The notes beneath the pieces were generated by a model. The model had not been told where the DNA came from, ran no database searches, and was given only the letters and a program-made list of their open reading frames with translations. Below, piece after piece: positions 48,518-58,402 of a DNA stretch of 64,000 nt. The number at the start of each line of letters is the position of its first letter. Position 1 is the stretch's first letter. A program made the position numbers and the translations under genes. The stretch is from Onishia taeanensis (GTDB lineage Bacteria; Pseudomonadota; Gammaproteobacteria; Pseudomonadales; Halomonadaceae), in NCBI RefSeq assembly GCF_900100755.1, contig NZ_FNCI01000002.1, positions 1-64,000 on the forward strand. Direction: 5' to 3'.

Positions 48518-49728
48518 GCCTCTCTGCCTCCATCGCCACGCGCCCTCAGCGCGTTACCGTGCTGGGCGCCACCGGCTCCATCGGCACCAGCACGCTCGAT
48601 GTGATTGCGCGCCATCCCGAGCGCTACCAGGTGCATGCGTTGACCGCGCAGCGCTCCAAGGAAGCCCTGCTGGCGCTGTGTCAGACCCATCTACCTGCCC
48701 AGGCGGTGATCGGTAGCGAAGCCGATGCCGCCTGGCTGCGCGAGCGGCTGGCCGCGGCGCGCGTGAATACCGAGGTGCGCGCGGGTGAAGCCTCGCTGGT
48801 CGAAGTCGCCCAGGCGTCCGAGGTCGAAGTGGTGATGGCGGCCATCGTCGGTGCCGCCGGGCTGATGCCAACGCTTGCTGCCGTGCGCGCCGGCAAGCGG
48901 GTACTGCTGGCCAACAAGGAAGCCCTGGTGATGAGTGGCGGCCTCTTCATGGATGCCGTCGCGAGACATGGCGCCGTGCTGTTGCCGATCGATTCCGAAC
49001 ATAATGCCATCTACCAGTGTCTACCTCCTGAGCATCGGGGCGGTCTGGATCGTATCGGCGTCAGTCAGCTGCTGCTGACGGCCTCGGGCGGGCCCTTCCT
49101 GGGCTGGTCGGCCGATGCCTTGGCTGGGGTCACACCCGACCAGGCCTGTGCCCATCCCAACTGGTCGATGGGCCGCAAGATTTCGGTGGATAGTGCGACC
49201 CTGATGAACAAGGGGCTGGAACTGATCGAGGCCTGCTGGCTTTTCGATGCCGGCCCCGAACAGATCCAGGTGGTCGTGCATCCACAAAGCGTGATCCATT
49301 CGATGGCGGCATATCGAGACGGCTCGGTGCTCGCCCAGCTCGGCAATCCGGACATGCGCACGCCCATTGCCTATGGCCTGTCCTGGCCGGAGCGCGTCGA
49401 TGCCGGCGTTGCACCGCTTGACCTGTTTCAGGTCGCCAGGCTCGATTTCCAGGCTCCCGATGAGGCGGCTTTTCCCTGTCTGCGGCTGGCTCGAGAGGCG
49501 ATGGCGGTAGGTGGAAGCGCGCCGGCGCTGCTCAATGCCGCCAACGAGGTGGCCGTGGAGGCTTTCCTCGAGGGGCGGTTATCCTTCCCGGGAATTGCCG
49601 AGCTCAATGAGGCGGTACTGTCGGCCTGTGCGCCCTCGGCGGCCGACGAACTCGAGGGTATCCTCGCCGAGGATGATCGGGGCCGTCGGGCGGCCCGTCA
49701 TCACCTGGAACGCTATGGGCGGGAGTAA
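48514..49728 (+). CDS. dxr: 1-deoxy-D-xylulose 5-phosphate reductoisomerase
   Basis: Second step of the non-mevalonate (MEP) isoprenoid pathway. The 404-residue protein starts [20 protein letters not shown] at 48514, overlapping the cdsA stop (ATGA). NADPH-binding [16 protein letters not shown], then [12 protein letters not shown], the metal and substrate residues in [14 protein letters not shown] and the [20 protein letters not shown] loop are all present. It lies 6 bp before rseP. Confidence 0.97.
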   Translation: MSLSASIATRPQRVTVLGATGSIGTSTLDVIARHPERYQVHALTAQRSKEALLALCQTHLPAQAVIGSEADAAWLRERLAAARVNTEVRAGEASLVEVAQASEVEVVMAAIVGAAGLMPTLAAVRAGKRVLLANKEALVMSGGLFMDAVARHGAVLLPIDSEHNAIYQCLPPEHRGGLDRIGVSQLLLTASGGPFLGWSADALAGVTPDQACAHPNWSMGRKISVDSATLMNKGLELIEACWLFDAGPEQIQVVVHPQSVIHSMAAYRDGSVLAQLGNPDMRTPIAYGLSWPERVDAGVAPLDLFQVARLDFQAPDEAAFPCLRLAREAMAVGGSAPALLNAANEVAVEAFLEGRLSFPGIAELNEAVLSACAPSAADELEGILAEDDRGRRAARHHLERYGRE

Positions 49729-49734
49729 ACTGCG

Positions 49735-51093
49735 ATGAGCGTGATACAGGATGTGCTGGCGGTGATCGTGGTTCTCGGACTGCTGGTCACCTTCCATGAG
49801 TTTGGCCACTTTTGGGTGGCCAGGCGCTGCGGCGTCAAGGTACTGCGCTTCTCGGTGGGCTTTGGCAAGCCGCTATGGTCGCGGGTCGATCGCCACGGGA
49901 CCGAATTTGCCGTGGCGGCCATTCCCCTGGGCGGCTACGTCAAGATGCTCGACGAGCGGGAAGGGCCGGTCGACCCCGATGAAGCGCACCTGGCCTTCAA
50001 CCGCAAGGGGGTGTGGTCGCGTATCGCCATCGTGGCCGCCGGGCCGCTGGCCAACTTCCTACTGGCGATCGTCGCCTACTGGCTGCTGTTCGTGATCGGC
50101 ATCACCACCGTCGCTCCGGTAGTTGGCGATGTGGCGCCGGATTCGCCAGCCGCAAGCGGCGGGCTCTCAAATGGCCAGGAAATCGTCGCCGTGCAGGGCG
50201 AGCCGGTGCGCTCCTGGGATGATATCAATCTGAAGCTGGTCGCGGCGATTGGTGAGACCGGTGATATCCGCATGACCACGCGTCCGGAAGACGCCACGGC
50301 AGAGCGCGAACATCGTCTGCCCGTCGAGGATTGGCTGGTCGGCCAGGACCCGCCTCGGCCGCTGGCTACTCTGGGCCTCACGCCCTGGCGGCCGGCGCTG
50401 CCGGCGGTGCTGGGGCAGGTGCTTGACGGCGAGGCGGCGGCCAGCGCCGGCCTGCAGGCGGGTGATCGGATCCTCGAGGTCGATGGCACGCCGATCGATG
50501 ATTGGATGGCCTTCGTCGACCGAGTTCGCGCCAGCCCCGGCGAGCCGCTCGCGGTTGAGATCGAGCGCGGCGGCGAACGCCAGACCCTGACGCTGACGCC
50601 GGGCGCGAGTGCCGCTGAGGGCGGCCAAGCCATCGGCTACATCGGTGCCGGCGTGGCTAGCGCCGAGTGGCCGGCCAAATACCAGCGTGAGATTCATTAC
50701 GGCCCCCTCGAAGCGGTCGGGCAGTCGCTCAACAAGACCGCCGAGATGTCCGTATTGACCCTGGACGCGATGCGCAAGATGCTGGTGGGGCTGATTTCGC
50801 CATCGAATCTTTCCGGACCGATCACCATCGCCCGCATCGCCGGTGATACGGCGCGGACCGGCGTCGAGAGTTTCATTGGCTTCCTGGCCTATCTCTCGAT
50901 CAGTCTGGGTATTCTCAATCTGCTACCGATCCCGGTGCTCGACGGCGGGCATCTGGTCTATTACCTCATCGAGGCGGTGCGCGGGCGCCCCGTCTCCGAG
51001 CAGGTTCAGGCGGTGGGCTTCAAGATCGGCCTGGCGCTGGTGGGTAGCATGATGATGATGGCGGTGTACTTCGACCTGATGCGGCTCTGGTAG
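49735..51093 (+). CDS. rseP: Site-2 protease RseP
   Basis: Intramembrane zinc protease that completes cleavage of the anti-sigma factor RseA, releasing sigma-E. The 452-residue protein has the HEFGH zinc site in the first membrane segment (VTFHEFGHFWVARRCGV), two periplasmic PDZ domains (about 115-200 and 210-290) and the C-terminal PIPVLDGGHLVYYLIEA with the third zinc ligand. Its output links to the sigma-E type promoter found before rpoH in this window. Confidence 0.96.
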   Translation: MSVIQDVLAVIVVLGLLVTFHEFGHFWVARRCGVKVLRFSVGFGKPLWSRVDRHGTEFAVAAIPLGGYVKMLDEREGPVDPDEAHLAFNRKGVWSRIAIVAAGPLANFLLAIVAYWLLFVIGITTVAPVVGDVAPDSPAASGGLSNGQEIVAVQGEPVRSWDDINLKLVAAIGETGDIRMTTRPEDATAEREHRLPVEDWLVGQDPPRPLATLGLTPWRPALPAVLGQVLDGEAAASAGLQAGDRILEVDGTPIDDWMAFVDRVRASPGEPLAVEIERGGERQTLTLTPGASAAEGGQAIGYIGAGVASAEWPAKYQREIHYGPLEAVGQSLNKTAEMSVLTLDAMRKMLVGLISPSNLSGPITIARIAGDTARTGVESFIGFLAYLSISLGILNLLPIPVLDGGHLVYYLIEAVRGRPVSEQVQAVGFKIGLALVGSMMMMAVYFDLMRLW

Positions 51094-51130
51094 CCGCCCG
51101 GGAGCGGTCCACGCCGGCTGGGGGCTGACC

Positions 51131-51158
51131 TTGCCAGTGGGCCGAACAAATGTATAAG
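51131..51158 (+). promoter_or_regulatory. Sigma-70 promoter for bamA
   Basis: TTGCCA (51131-51136), 16 bp, TATAAG (51153-51158). It gives bamA-skp-lpxD expression independent of the upstream genes. Confidence 0.6.
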
Positions 51159-51204
51159 GTGCTCGTTTGATAAGCGGGCAGACCAACGCGAGCGAACCGA
51201 CTGC

Positions 51205-53541
51205 ATGAAACTCAAGATTCTAGGCGTTGCGGCGCTGTTGCTGTCTGGCGCCCCGGTGGCGCTGGCCGATGCGTTTACCGTTTCCGATATCCGTGTGGAG
51301 GGCCTCAAGCGGGTCTCGGCGGCGTCCGTATTCAATGCTTTTCCGGTCAGTGCCCGCGACTCCGTCGACGAGCGCGAGCTGGCCGAGGCAGCCAAGACGC
51401 TATTTGCGACCGGCCTCTTCGAGGACGTGCGTCTGGCTCGTGAGGGCGATGTACTGGTGGTAGAGGTTGACGAGCGACCCTTCATCACCGATCTCGAGAT
51501 CACCGGCAACTCCCAGATCTCCGAAGAGGAGCTTCGCCAGGGGCTGCGCGATGCGGGGCTGGCAGAGGGCCAGGCGCTCCAGCGCTCGACGCTTGACGAG
51601 ATGCAGCGCGAGCTCGAGCAGCTTTATCACGGCCAGGGCCGCTATAGCGCTCGTATCGATGCCGAGGTCGAGGAGATCGACGCGAGCCGAGTCCGCGTCA
51701 AGATCGATATCGACGAAGGCGCGGTGGCCAAGATTCGCCAGATCAACGTGGTCGGCAATCAGGCCTTCGATGACGACACCCTGCGCGATGTCTTCGAGCT
51801 CGAGGATCGTCCGAGCTGGTTCTTCGGCTGGTTCTCGAGCGACGAGTACTCCCGCCAACAGCTCTCCGGTGACCTAGAGCGGCTGCGCTCCTGGTACCTG
51901 GACCGCGGTTACGTCAACTTCGCGATCACCTCGACCCAGGTGTCGATCAGCCCCGACAAGTCGCGCATCTTCGTCACCGTCAACGTCGAGGAAGGCAAGC
52001 AGTACCGCCTGGGCGAGATCCACTTCGCCGGCGATCTGAAGATTCCTCCCTCCGAGGCGCGCAATCTGGTCGAGGCCACGCCCGGCGAGATATTCTCCCG
52101 CAGCGACATCACCGCCTCCTCCGAGGCGCTGCGCTCCCGTCTGGGCGCTGAGGGTTACGCCTTCGCCAGCGTCGAAGGGGTGCCGGAAATTACCGCCGAC
52201 GGCGAGCGTGTCGACGTTACCTTCCAGGTCGACCCCGGCCGCCGCGCCTATGTGCGCCGGGTCGACTTCGTCGGCAACACCACCACCATGGACGAGGTGC
52301 TACGGCGCGAGATGATCCAGATGGAGGGCGCGCCGGCCTCCACCGAGCAGATCAGCCAGTCCCGTCAGCGCCTCGAGCGCCTGGGCTTCTTCAAGCAGGT
52401 CGATGTCGAGACGCGTCCGGTCGCCGGTGAGCCCGACCAGCTGGATGTGACCTACAACGTCGAGGAACAGCCGTCCGGCTCGATCTCGGCCAGTATCGGC
52501 TTTTCCCAGAGCGATGGCGTCATCTACGGCGCCTCCCTGTCCCAGAACAACTTCCTGGGGACCGGCAACCGGGTCAATATCGGTGCCCAGAAGGGCGATA
52601 CCTACACCAGCCTCAATTTTGGCTTTACCGACCCTTACTGGACGCTGGACGGCATCTCGCGCGGCTATAACCTCTACTACCGCGAGACGGACTACGAAGA
52701 CTCCGATATCTCGACCTATTCCACCGACTCGGTCGGCGGCAGCATCAACTTCGGCTACCCCATCGATGAAGTCACGCGTCTCAACTTCGGGGTCGGCGTC
52801 GAGCAGCTGGAAGTGCAGACCTATACCGATACGCCATCGGAGATCGTCCAGTACGTCGATGACGAAGGCGACAGCGCTCAGAGCTTCAAACTGACGGCAA
52901 GCTGGACCCGCAACAAACTCAATCGCGGTGTCATGCCCACGGCGGGTAACTACCAGCGTCTGTCGCTGGAGACGGCGGCACCGGGAAGCGATGCCATCTA
53001 CTACAAGCTGCGCTACAAGGGCCAGCAGCTGTTTGCCCTCAATGACGCCTGGTCATTGAAGTTCGGTACCAACCTCGGCTATGCCGATTCACCGGGGAGT
53101 GATCCCTATCCGTTCTACGAGAACTTCCTGACCGGTGGCCTGGGATCGGTACGAGGCTTCACCTCCAGCACGCTTGGCCCGGCGACCACGCCGCGCAACA
53201 ACGGTGACGACCAGACCCTGGGCGGTAACGTGCTGGTCAGCGGTTCAGCGGAACTGCTGTTCCCGGTGCCCTTCGTCGAGGATCAGCGCAGCGTTCAGTC
53301 GTCGCTGTTCATCGATGGCGGTAACACCTTCCTCACCGACTGCTATGCCGTGCTGCCCGCTGACAGGCCGTCCAACTGCAGCTCGGGTGTCGATCTGGCC
53401 GATCTACGTTACAGTGTGGGCCTGGGCCTTTCCTGGCTGACGCCGGTAGGGCCGCTGACCTTCAGCGTGGCCGAACCGCTCAACGACGAGAAAGGCGACG
53501 ACACCCAGTTCTTCCAGTTCTCGCTGGGCCAGACGTTCTAG
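51205..53541 (+). CDS. bamA: Outer membrane protein assembly factor BamA
   Basis: Core of the BAM complex that folds beta-barrels into the outer membrane. The 778-residue protein has a signal peptide (MKLKILGVAALLLSGAPVAL, cut after ALA), five POTRA domains (about 22-420) and a 16-strand barrel (about 425-778). Barrel hallmarks are the VRGF motif in GGLGSVRGFTSST and the terminal FSLGQTF ending in phenylalanine. E. coli BamA is 810 residues. It lies 111 bp after rseP. Confidence 0.97.
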   Translation: MKLKILGVAALLLSGAPVALADAFTVSDIRVEGLKRVSAASVFNAFPVSARDSVDERELAEAAKTLFATGLFEDVRLAREGDVLVVEVDERPFITDLEITGNSQISEEELRQGLRDAGLAEGQALQRSTLDEMQRELEQLYHGQGRYSARIDAEVEEIDASRVRVKIDIDEGAVAKIRQINVVGNQAFDDDTLRDVFELEDRPSWFFGWFSSDEYSRQQLSGDLERLRSWYLDRGYVNFAITSTQVSISPDKSRIFVTVNVEEGKQYRLGEIHFAGDLKIPPSEARNLVEATPGEIFSRSDITASSEALRSRLGAEGYAFASVEGVPEITADGERVDVTFQVDPGRRAYVRRVDFVGNTTTMDEVLRREMIQMEGAPASTEQISQSRQRLERLGFFKQVDVETRPVAGEPDQLDVTYNVEEQPSGSISASIGFSQSDGVIYGASLSQNNFLGTGNRVNIGAQKGDTYTSLNFGFTDPYWTLDGISRGYNLYYRETDYEDSDISTYSTDSVGGSINFGYPIDEVTRLNFGVGVEQLEVQTYTDTPSEIVQYVDDEGDSAQSFKLTASWTRNKLNRGVMPTAGNYQRLSLETAAPGSDAIYYKLRYKGQQLFALNDAWSLKFGTNLGYADSPGSDPYPFYENFLTGGLGSVRGFTSSTLGPATTPRNNGDDQTLGGNVLVSGSAELLFPVPFVEDQRSVQSSLFIDGGNTFLTDCYAVLPADRPSNCSSGVDLADLRYSVGLGLSWLTPVGPLTFSVAEPLNDEKGDDTQFFQFSLGQTF

Positions 53542-53588
53542 GTTCGCGGACGGATGCCAGATCACCGATCTCGAGGAGTTTTTACAAG

Positions 53589-54095
53589 ATGCGCAAGTTG
53601 ACCGGAGCCCTGTGCCTCGGCCTGTTCGCGGCCATGAGCACCCCTGCACTGGCCGCCGATATCGCCGTGCTGGATTGGCGCCAGGCCCTGCTGGAAAGCG
53701 ATGACGCCCAGCAGTCGATGAACGAGCTGCAAAATCAGATCGGCAGTCAGCAGCAAGAGGCCGAGGCCCTGGGCCAGGAAGTCCAGCAGCTTCAGCAGCG
53801 CCTGCAGCGTGACGGCGCGACCATGTCCGAGTCGCAGCGCCAGGAGGCCGTGCAGGAACTGCAGGAAAAAGGCGGCCGCTTCCAGCAGCTGCGCAGCCAG
53901 GTTATTCAGGCGCGCCAGCAGTCGGAGCAGCAGTTCATGCAGCAGGCTCAGCCACGGCTCGAGAGTGCCGTGGATCAGATCATGGCGCGTCATGACATCG
54001 AGGTGCTGGTGGACCGCAACGGGGTCATCCAGGCCAAAGGCGACCTCCTCGACGTGACCGATGAGGTCACCGAGATTCTCAATTCGTCCAACTGA
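53589..54095 (+). CDS. skp: Periplasmic chaperone Skp (OmpH family)
   Basis: Holds unfolded outer-membrane proteins in the periplasm before BAM assembly. The 168-residue protein has a signal peptide (MRKLTGALCLGLFAAMSTPA, cut after ALA), a first core strand (ADIAVLDWRQALLE), a long Gln/Glu-rich coiled coil (about 50-120) and the closing HDIEVLVDRNGVIQAKGDL. GAGGAG precedes the ATG. It lies 47 bp after bamA. Confidence 0.93.
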   Translation: MRKLTGALCLGLFAAMSTPALAADIAVLDWRQALLESDDAQQSMNELQNQIGSQQQEAEALGQEVQQLQQRLQRDGATMSESQRQEAVQELQEKGGRFQQLRSQVIQARQQSEQQFMQQAQPRLESAVDQIMARHDIEVLVDRNGVIQAKGDLLDVTDEVTEILNSSN

Positions 54096-54101
54096 GGCCG
54101 G

Positions 54102-54121
54102 CGGCGCGCTCCGGCGCGCCG
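54102..54121 (+). other. Small hairpin between skp and lpxD
   Basis: CGGCGCGC-TCCG-GCGCGCCG, an 8-bp stem right after the skp stop. No T-run, so it is more likely to affect RNA stability than to terminate. Confidence 0.45.
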
Positions 54122-54140
54122 TCCGCGATGACCTGCGTCC

Positions 54141-55169
54141 ATGACAATCGTCCAATATCCCACTTATACCCTCGATGAGCTCGCCGATCGCCTGAATGCG
54201 CGTGTGATCGGCGATGGCCAGCGCACCGTGAGCGGATTGGCGACGCTGAGCGATGCCGGTCCTCACGAGCTGACTTTCCTCGCCAACCGGGCCTATCTGA
54301 AGTATCTGCCCGCCACGAAGGCGGCAGCGGTGCTTCTGCACCCGGATCATGCCGAGGAGTGCCCCACGGCCTGTCTCACCCTCGACAATCCCTATCTGGG
54401 ATATGCCGAGCTGTCACGCCTGTTCGACCCCCTGGCCGCGAGGTATCGGCCGGGGGTGCACGCCTCAGCGGTGATCGCCGAGAGCGCCAAGCTCGGTGAC
54501 AACGTCGAGATCGGCCCCCAGGTGGTGATCGAAGACGGTGCGGTGATCGGCGATGACGTGGTCATCGGCCCGGGGAGCGTGGTCGGGGCTGACAGCGTGA
54601 TCGGTGCCGGCTCGCGGCTGCACGCCCACGTCAGCGTCTGTCACGGCGTGGTGGTCGGCGAGCGGGTAGTGCTCAATAGCCACTGCGTGATCGGGGGTGA
54701 CGGCTTCGGCTTCGCCCACGACGGCAGCCGCTGGCACAAGATCGCCCAGCTCGGCGGCGTGGTGCTGGGTAACGATGTCGAGGTCGGCAGCTGTTCCAGC
54801 ATCGACCGCGGCGCGCTCGGTGACACCGTGATCGGTAACGATGTCAAGATCGATAGTCAGGTGCAGATCGCTCATAATGTCCAGATCGGCGATCATAGCG
54901 CTCTGGCTGGCTGCGTGGGCATTGCCGGTTCCACCAAGGTGGGCCGCCACTGCATGCTCGGTGGCGGTGTCGGGCTCTCCGGCCACCTGACTCTCTGTGA
55001 TGGGGTGCAGGTCACCGGCATGAGCCTGGTCACCAACTCGATTCATGAGCCTGGGGTCTACTCTTCCGGTACCGGTTCGATGCGCAACGCTCTATGGCGC
55101 AAGAATGCGGTGCGCTTCAAGCAGCTGGATGAGCTCGCCAAGCGGGTGACCCGTCTGGAAAAGAAGTAG
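54141..55169 (+). CDS. lpxD: UDP-3-O-(3-hydroxyacyl)glucosamine N-acyltransferase
   Basis: Third step of lipid A synthesis: adds a 3-hydroxyacyl chain to the amine of UDP-3-O-acyl-glucosamine. The 342-residue protein has a uridine-binding N-terminal domain (TLDELADRLNARVIGDGQ), a left-handed beta helix of hexapeptides and the catalytic His region in GGDGFGFAHDG and QIAHNVQIGD. A C-terminal helix (RFKQLDELAKRVTRLEKK) binds ACP. Confidence 0.96.
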   Translation: MTIVQYPTYTLDELADRLNARVIGDGQRTVSGLATLSDAGPHELTFLANRAYLKYLPATKAAAVLLHPDHAEECPTACLTLDNPYLGYAELSRLFDPLAARYRPGVHASAVIAESAKLGDNVEIGPQVVIEDGAVIGDDVVIGPGSVVGADSVIGAGSRLHAHVSVCHGVVVGERVVLNSHCVIGGDGFGFAHDGSRWHKIAQLGGVVLGNDVEVGSCSSIDRGALGDTVIGNDVKIDSQVQIAHNVQIGDHSALAGCVGIAGSTKVGRHCMLGGGVGLSGHLTLCDGVQVTGMSLVTNSIHEPGVYSSGTGSMRNALWRKNAVRFKQLDELAKRVTRLEKK

Positions 55170-55176
55170 CCAGACG

Positions 55177-55204
55177 TTGAGTCGCCCCCGGCGAGCGCTA
55201 TAAT
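55177..55204 (+). promoter_or_regulatory. Sigma-70 promoter for fabZ-lpxA-lpxB
   Basis: TTGAGT (55177-55182), 16 bp, and a perfect TATAAT (55199-55204). The leader that follows has two small hairpins (GGCGGC/GCCGCC, and ATGCTC/GAGCAT at 55245-55266). Confidence 0.75.
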
Positions 55205-55290
55205 CCGCCCACCCTAATCATGGCGGCGGCCCTGCCGCCCCAGCATGCTCGCCTCCGGTTGAGCATTTTGTCATTTCAGAGGTCGCATCG

Positions 55291-55734
55291 ATGGTAATGG
55301 ACATCAACGAGATCCGTGAGTATCTCCCCCACCGCTACCCCTTCCTGCTGGTCGACCGGGTCATGGAACTCGAAAACGGTGCGCGCATCGTGGCCCACAA
55401 GAATGTCAGCATCAACGAGCCGTTCTTCAATGGCCATTTCCCGCATCATCCGATCATGCCGGGCGTGCTGGTCATCGAAGCGCTGGCTCAGGCCTGCGGT
55501 ATTCTGGGCTTCAAGACCGTCAACAAGTTGCCCGCCGATGGCTACGTCTATTACCTCGTAGGCAGTGACAACGTGCGCTTCAAGCGCCCGGTGATGCCCG
55601 GCGACCAGCTGCGCCTCGAAGCCAACGTGATCCGTACCAAGCGCGGTATCTGGAAGTTTCAGTGTACCGCCAGCGTTGACGGCGAGGTGGCCTGCGAGGC
55701 CGATATCATCTGTGCCGAGAGGAAGGTCGCTTGA
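55291..55734 (+). CDS. fabZ: 3-hydroxyacyl-ACP dehydratase FabZ
   Basis: Dehydrates 3-hydroxyacyl-ACP in fatty-acid elongation and competes with LpxA for the same substrate. The 147-residue hot-dog-fold protein has [13 protein letters not shown], the catalytic His in [20 protein letters not shown] (Glu in the same helix) and [16 protein letters not shown] precedes ATG 55291. Its TGA overlaps the lpxA TTG. Confidence 0.96.
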   Translation: MVMDINEIREYLPHRYPFLLVDRVMELENGARIVAHKNVSINEPFFNGHFPHHPIMPGVLVIEALAQACGILGFKTVNKLPADGYVYYLVGSDNVRFKRPVMPGDQLRLEANVIRTKRGIWKFQCTASVDGEVACEADIICAERKVA

Positions 55735-56498
55735 TACATCCCACTGCTATCGTTGATCCAAAGGCGCGCCTCGCCGAGGACGTCGAAGTGGGCCCGTTCA
55801 GCGTGATTGGCCCCGACGTCGAGATCGGCGCCGGAAGCGTGATTGGCCCGCATGTGGTGGTCAAGGGGCCGACGGTGCTCGGTGAGCGCACGCGCATCTT
55901 CCAGTTCGCATCGGTTGGCGAGGACTGCCAGGACAAGAAGTACGCCGGCGAGCCGACGCGCCTGGTCATGGGCGACGACAACGTCATTCGCGAGGGCGTG
56001 ACCCTGCATCGCGGTACCGTTCAGGACCGCGGCGAAACCACTATCGGCAGCCGTAACCTGTTCATGGCCTATGTGCATGTCGGCCACGACTGTGTGGTCG
56101 GCAACGACTGCATCCTGGCCAACCAGGTGACGCTTGCCGGCCACGTCACGCTTGGCGATGCCGCGATCATCGGCGGTTTGTCGGCGATCCATCAGTTCTG
56201 CCATTTCGGCACTCAGGCCATGGCAGGCGGTGGCTCGATCATCACCAAGGACACACCGGCCTATGTGATGATCAACGGCAACCCGGCCCAGCCGCATGGC
56301 CTCAATCTGGTGGGCCTCAAGCGTCGCGGCGTCTCCCGCGAGGCGATCAAGGCGCTTACCGAGTCCTACAAGATGGTCTATCGCAAAGGCCTGACCGTCG
56401 ACCAGGCGCTTGCCGCGATCGATGCCGAATACGCGCTACCCGAAACCAAGATCTTCACCGATTCCATCCGCGTTTCCACCCGCGGCATCCTGCGCTAG
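55731..56498 (+). CDS. lpxA: UDP-N-acetylglucosamine O-acyltransferase
   Basis: First step of lipid A synthesis. The 255-residue protein is a left-handed beta helix of hexapeptides; catalytic His lies in [15 protein letters not shown], and [13 protein letters not shown] and [12 protein letters not shown] follow. It begins [14 protein letters not shown] from a TTG codon at 55731, supported by GAGAGGAAGG just before and by the family N-terminus. TTGA overlaps the fabZ stop. Confidence 0.95.
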   Translation: MIHPTAIVDPKARLAEDVEVGPFSVIGPDVEIGAGSVIGPHVVVKGPTVLGERTRIFQFASVGEDCQDKKYAGEPTRLVMGDDNVIREGVTLHRGTVQDRGETTIGSRNLFMAYVHVGHDCVVGNDCILANQVTLAGHVTLGDAAIIGGLSAIHQFCHFGTQAMAGGGSIITKDTPAYVMINGNPAQPHGLNLVGLKRRGVSREAIKALTESYKMVYRKGLTVDQALAAIDAEYALPETKIFTDSIRVSTRGILR

Positions 56499-56501
56499 GT
56501 C

Positions 56502-57662
56502 ATGGCAGACACCTCTCAGGAGCAGCGCCCGCTGCGGGTCTACCTGGTGGCCGGAGAGCTCTCCGGTGATCTGCTGGGCGCAGGCTTGATGCGCGCGCTC
56601 AGGGCGCTGCATCCCGACATCGAGTTTCGTGGTGTCGGCGGGCCGCGCATGGCCAGCGAAGGGTTGGAGAGCCAGATTCCGCTCGAGCGGCTGGCCATCA
56701 TGGGGCTGGTGGAAGTCCTTCGCCACCTTCCGGCGCTCTTTGGCTTTCGGCGCCAGCTCAGAGAAGACGCGCTCGCCTGGCAGGCCGACATCATGGTCGG
56801 TATCGACTACCCTGATTTCAATTTGCGGCTGGCGCGTCAGTTGCGAGACGCCGGTATGAAAACCGTTCATTACGTCAGCCCCTCGGTCTGGGCCTGGCGA
56901 CAGGGGCGGGTCAAGGGTATTCGGGCCGCCGTTGATCGCATGTTGACGTTTTTGCCCTTCGAAGCCTCCTTCTACCAAGCCCATCAGGTGCCGGTTACCT
57001 TTGTCGGTCACCCTCTGGCGGAAGAGTTGCCGCTGGACGATGATCGCGAGGCGGCCCGAGAACAGCTGGCACTGCCCGAAGCGGCCCGGGTGCTGGCCGT
57101 CTTGCCCGGCTCTCGTCGCCAGGAAATTGCGTTCAATGCGCCCACGTTTCGTGATGCGGTTGCGCTGCTGCGACAGCGTGACCCGGAATTGCAGGTCGTG
57201 ATCCCGGCGGCCAATGCCCAGCGGCGGGATGAACTGGCGGCATTGGGAATCGATCAGGCCGGCGGTTTTACGGTGCTGGATGGTGAGGCCTGGGCGGCCA
57301 TGACGGCTGCGGACGCTGTCCTGTTGACGTCTGGCACCGCCGCACTGGAAGCCATGCTTTGTCATCGGCCGATGGTGGTGGCCTATCGCCATGGCCGGCT
57401 TACGCACTGGATGGCGCAGCGACTGGTCAAGACCCGCTGGATTTCGCTGCCCAACCTCATTGCGCAGGAAGACATCGTGCCGGAATTGATTCAGGAGGCA
57501 GCGACCTCCGAGGCGTTGGCCGACACCCTGTGGCCCATGCTTGAACGGCAGGCCGAACGCCGGCAGATCGAAGAGCGGTTCAAGGCCCTGCACGAAGCGC
57601 TGCAGTGCGGTGCCAGCGAGCGAGCGGCCAGAGCGGTACTCGAGGTAGCTGAGCATGGCTGA
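56502..57662 (+). CDS. lpxB: Lipid-A-disaccharide synthase
   Basis: Joins UDP-diacylglucosamine and lipid X into the lipid A disaccharide at the inner membrane. The 386-residue GT-B-like enzyme has [18 protein letters not shown] near the start, [27 protein letters not shown] and [15 protein letters not shown]. The stop overlaps the rnhB start by 8 bases. The gene lies 3 bp after lpxA. Confidence 0.96.
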   Translation: MADTSQEQRPLRVYLVAGELSGDLLGAGLMRALRALHPDIEFRGVGGPRMASEGLESQIPLERLAIMGLVEVLRHLPALFGFRRQLREDALAWQADIMVGIDYPDFNLRLARQLRDAGMKTVHYVSPSVWAWRQGRVKGIRAAVDRMLTFLPFEASFYQAHQVPVTFVGHPLAEELPLDDDREAAREQLALPEAARVLAVLPGSRRQEIAFNAPTFRDAVALLRQRDPELQVVIPAANAQRRDELAALGIDQAGGFTVLDGEAWAAMTAADAVLLTSGTAALEAMLCHRPMVVAYRHGRLTHWMAQRLVKTRWISLPNLIAQEDIVPELIQEAATSEALADTLWPMLERQAERRQIEERFKALHEALQCGASERAARAVLEVAEHG

Positions 57663-58269
57663 GAAAGTGCAATGGCCACCGCTGGTGATTGATTACCAGG
57701 GCGAGCGTCTGGCCGGTGTCGACGAGGTCGGCCGCGGCCCGCTGGTCGGCGCGGTCGTTGCGGCCGCGGTGATTCTCGACCCCGATCGGCCCATCGAGGG
57801 GTTGAACGATTCCAAGACGCTGACCGCGCGTCGCCGCGAGGCTCTGGACGCCGAGGTTCGTGCGAGGGCCTTGGCCTACTGCGTCGCTGAGGCCTCGCCG
57901 CTGGAAGTCGATCGACTCAACATCTACCATGCCACCCATCTGGCCATGCGACGCGCCATCGATGGCCTGGCGCCAGCAGCCGAATACCTGCTGGTAGACG
58001 GCAATCGCCTGCCGGGTCACCATCTGCCCGGCCAGCCCGTGGTCAAGGGCGATGCGCGCCACCCGGCCATCGCCGCCGCCTCGATTCTGGCCAAGGTGGC
58101 CCGGGATGCCCAGATGGTGGCCCTGGATGCCCGGCATCCTGATTACGGTTTCGCCCGCCATAAGGGCTATCCGACCAAGGAGCACCTAGCGGCACTGGAG
58201 CGCATGGGACCGCTGCCCGAGCACCGTCGCTCCTTCGCGCCGGTCAAGAAGCAGCTGGACCTGATCTAG
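57655..58269 (+). CDS. rnhB: Ribonuclease HII
   Basis: Cuts RNA in RNA-DNA hybrids and at single ribonucleotides in DNA. The 204-residue protein has the acidic catalytic residues in [20 protein letters not shown] (Asp, Glu), YLLVDGN and KVARDAQM. The [17 protein letters not shown] segment is typical. Its start lies inside the lpxB end, a standard lpxB-rnhB-dnaE arrangement. Confidence 0.96.
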   Translation: MAEKVQWPPLVIDYQGERLAGVDEVGRGPLVGAVVAAAVILDPDRPIEGLNDSKTLTARRREALDAEVRARALAYCVAEASPLEVDRLNIYHATHLAMRRAIDGLAPAAEYLLVDGNRLPGHHLPGQPVVKGDARHPAIAAASILAKVARDAQMVALDARHPDYGFARHKGYPTKEHLAALERMGPLPEHRRSFAPVKKQLDLI

Positions 58270-58402
58270 TCGACGGCCGTTGCCGTGTCAGCCATGGCGC
58301 GTCGGTCCGACGCTCTTGAGTTGCTCGCCGGGGCCGTCCTCGATATCGCTCCTGATACCGCCCTCGACACTGCCTTTGAAATAGCCAAGCCACGAGTTCG
58401 CC

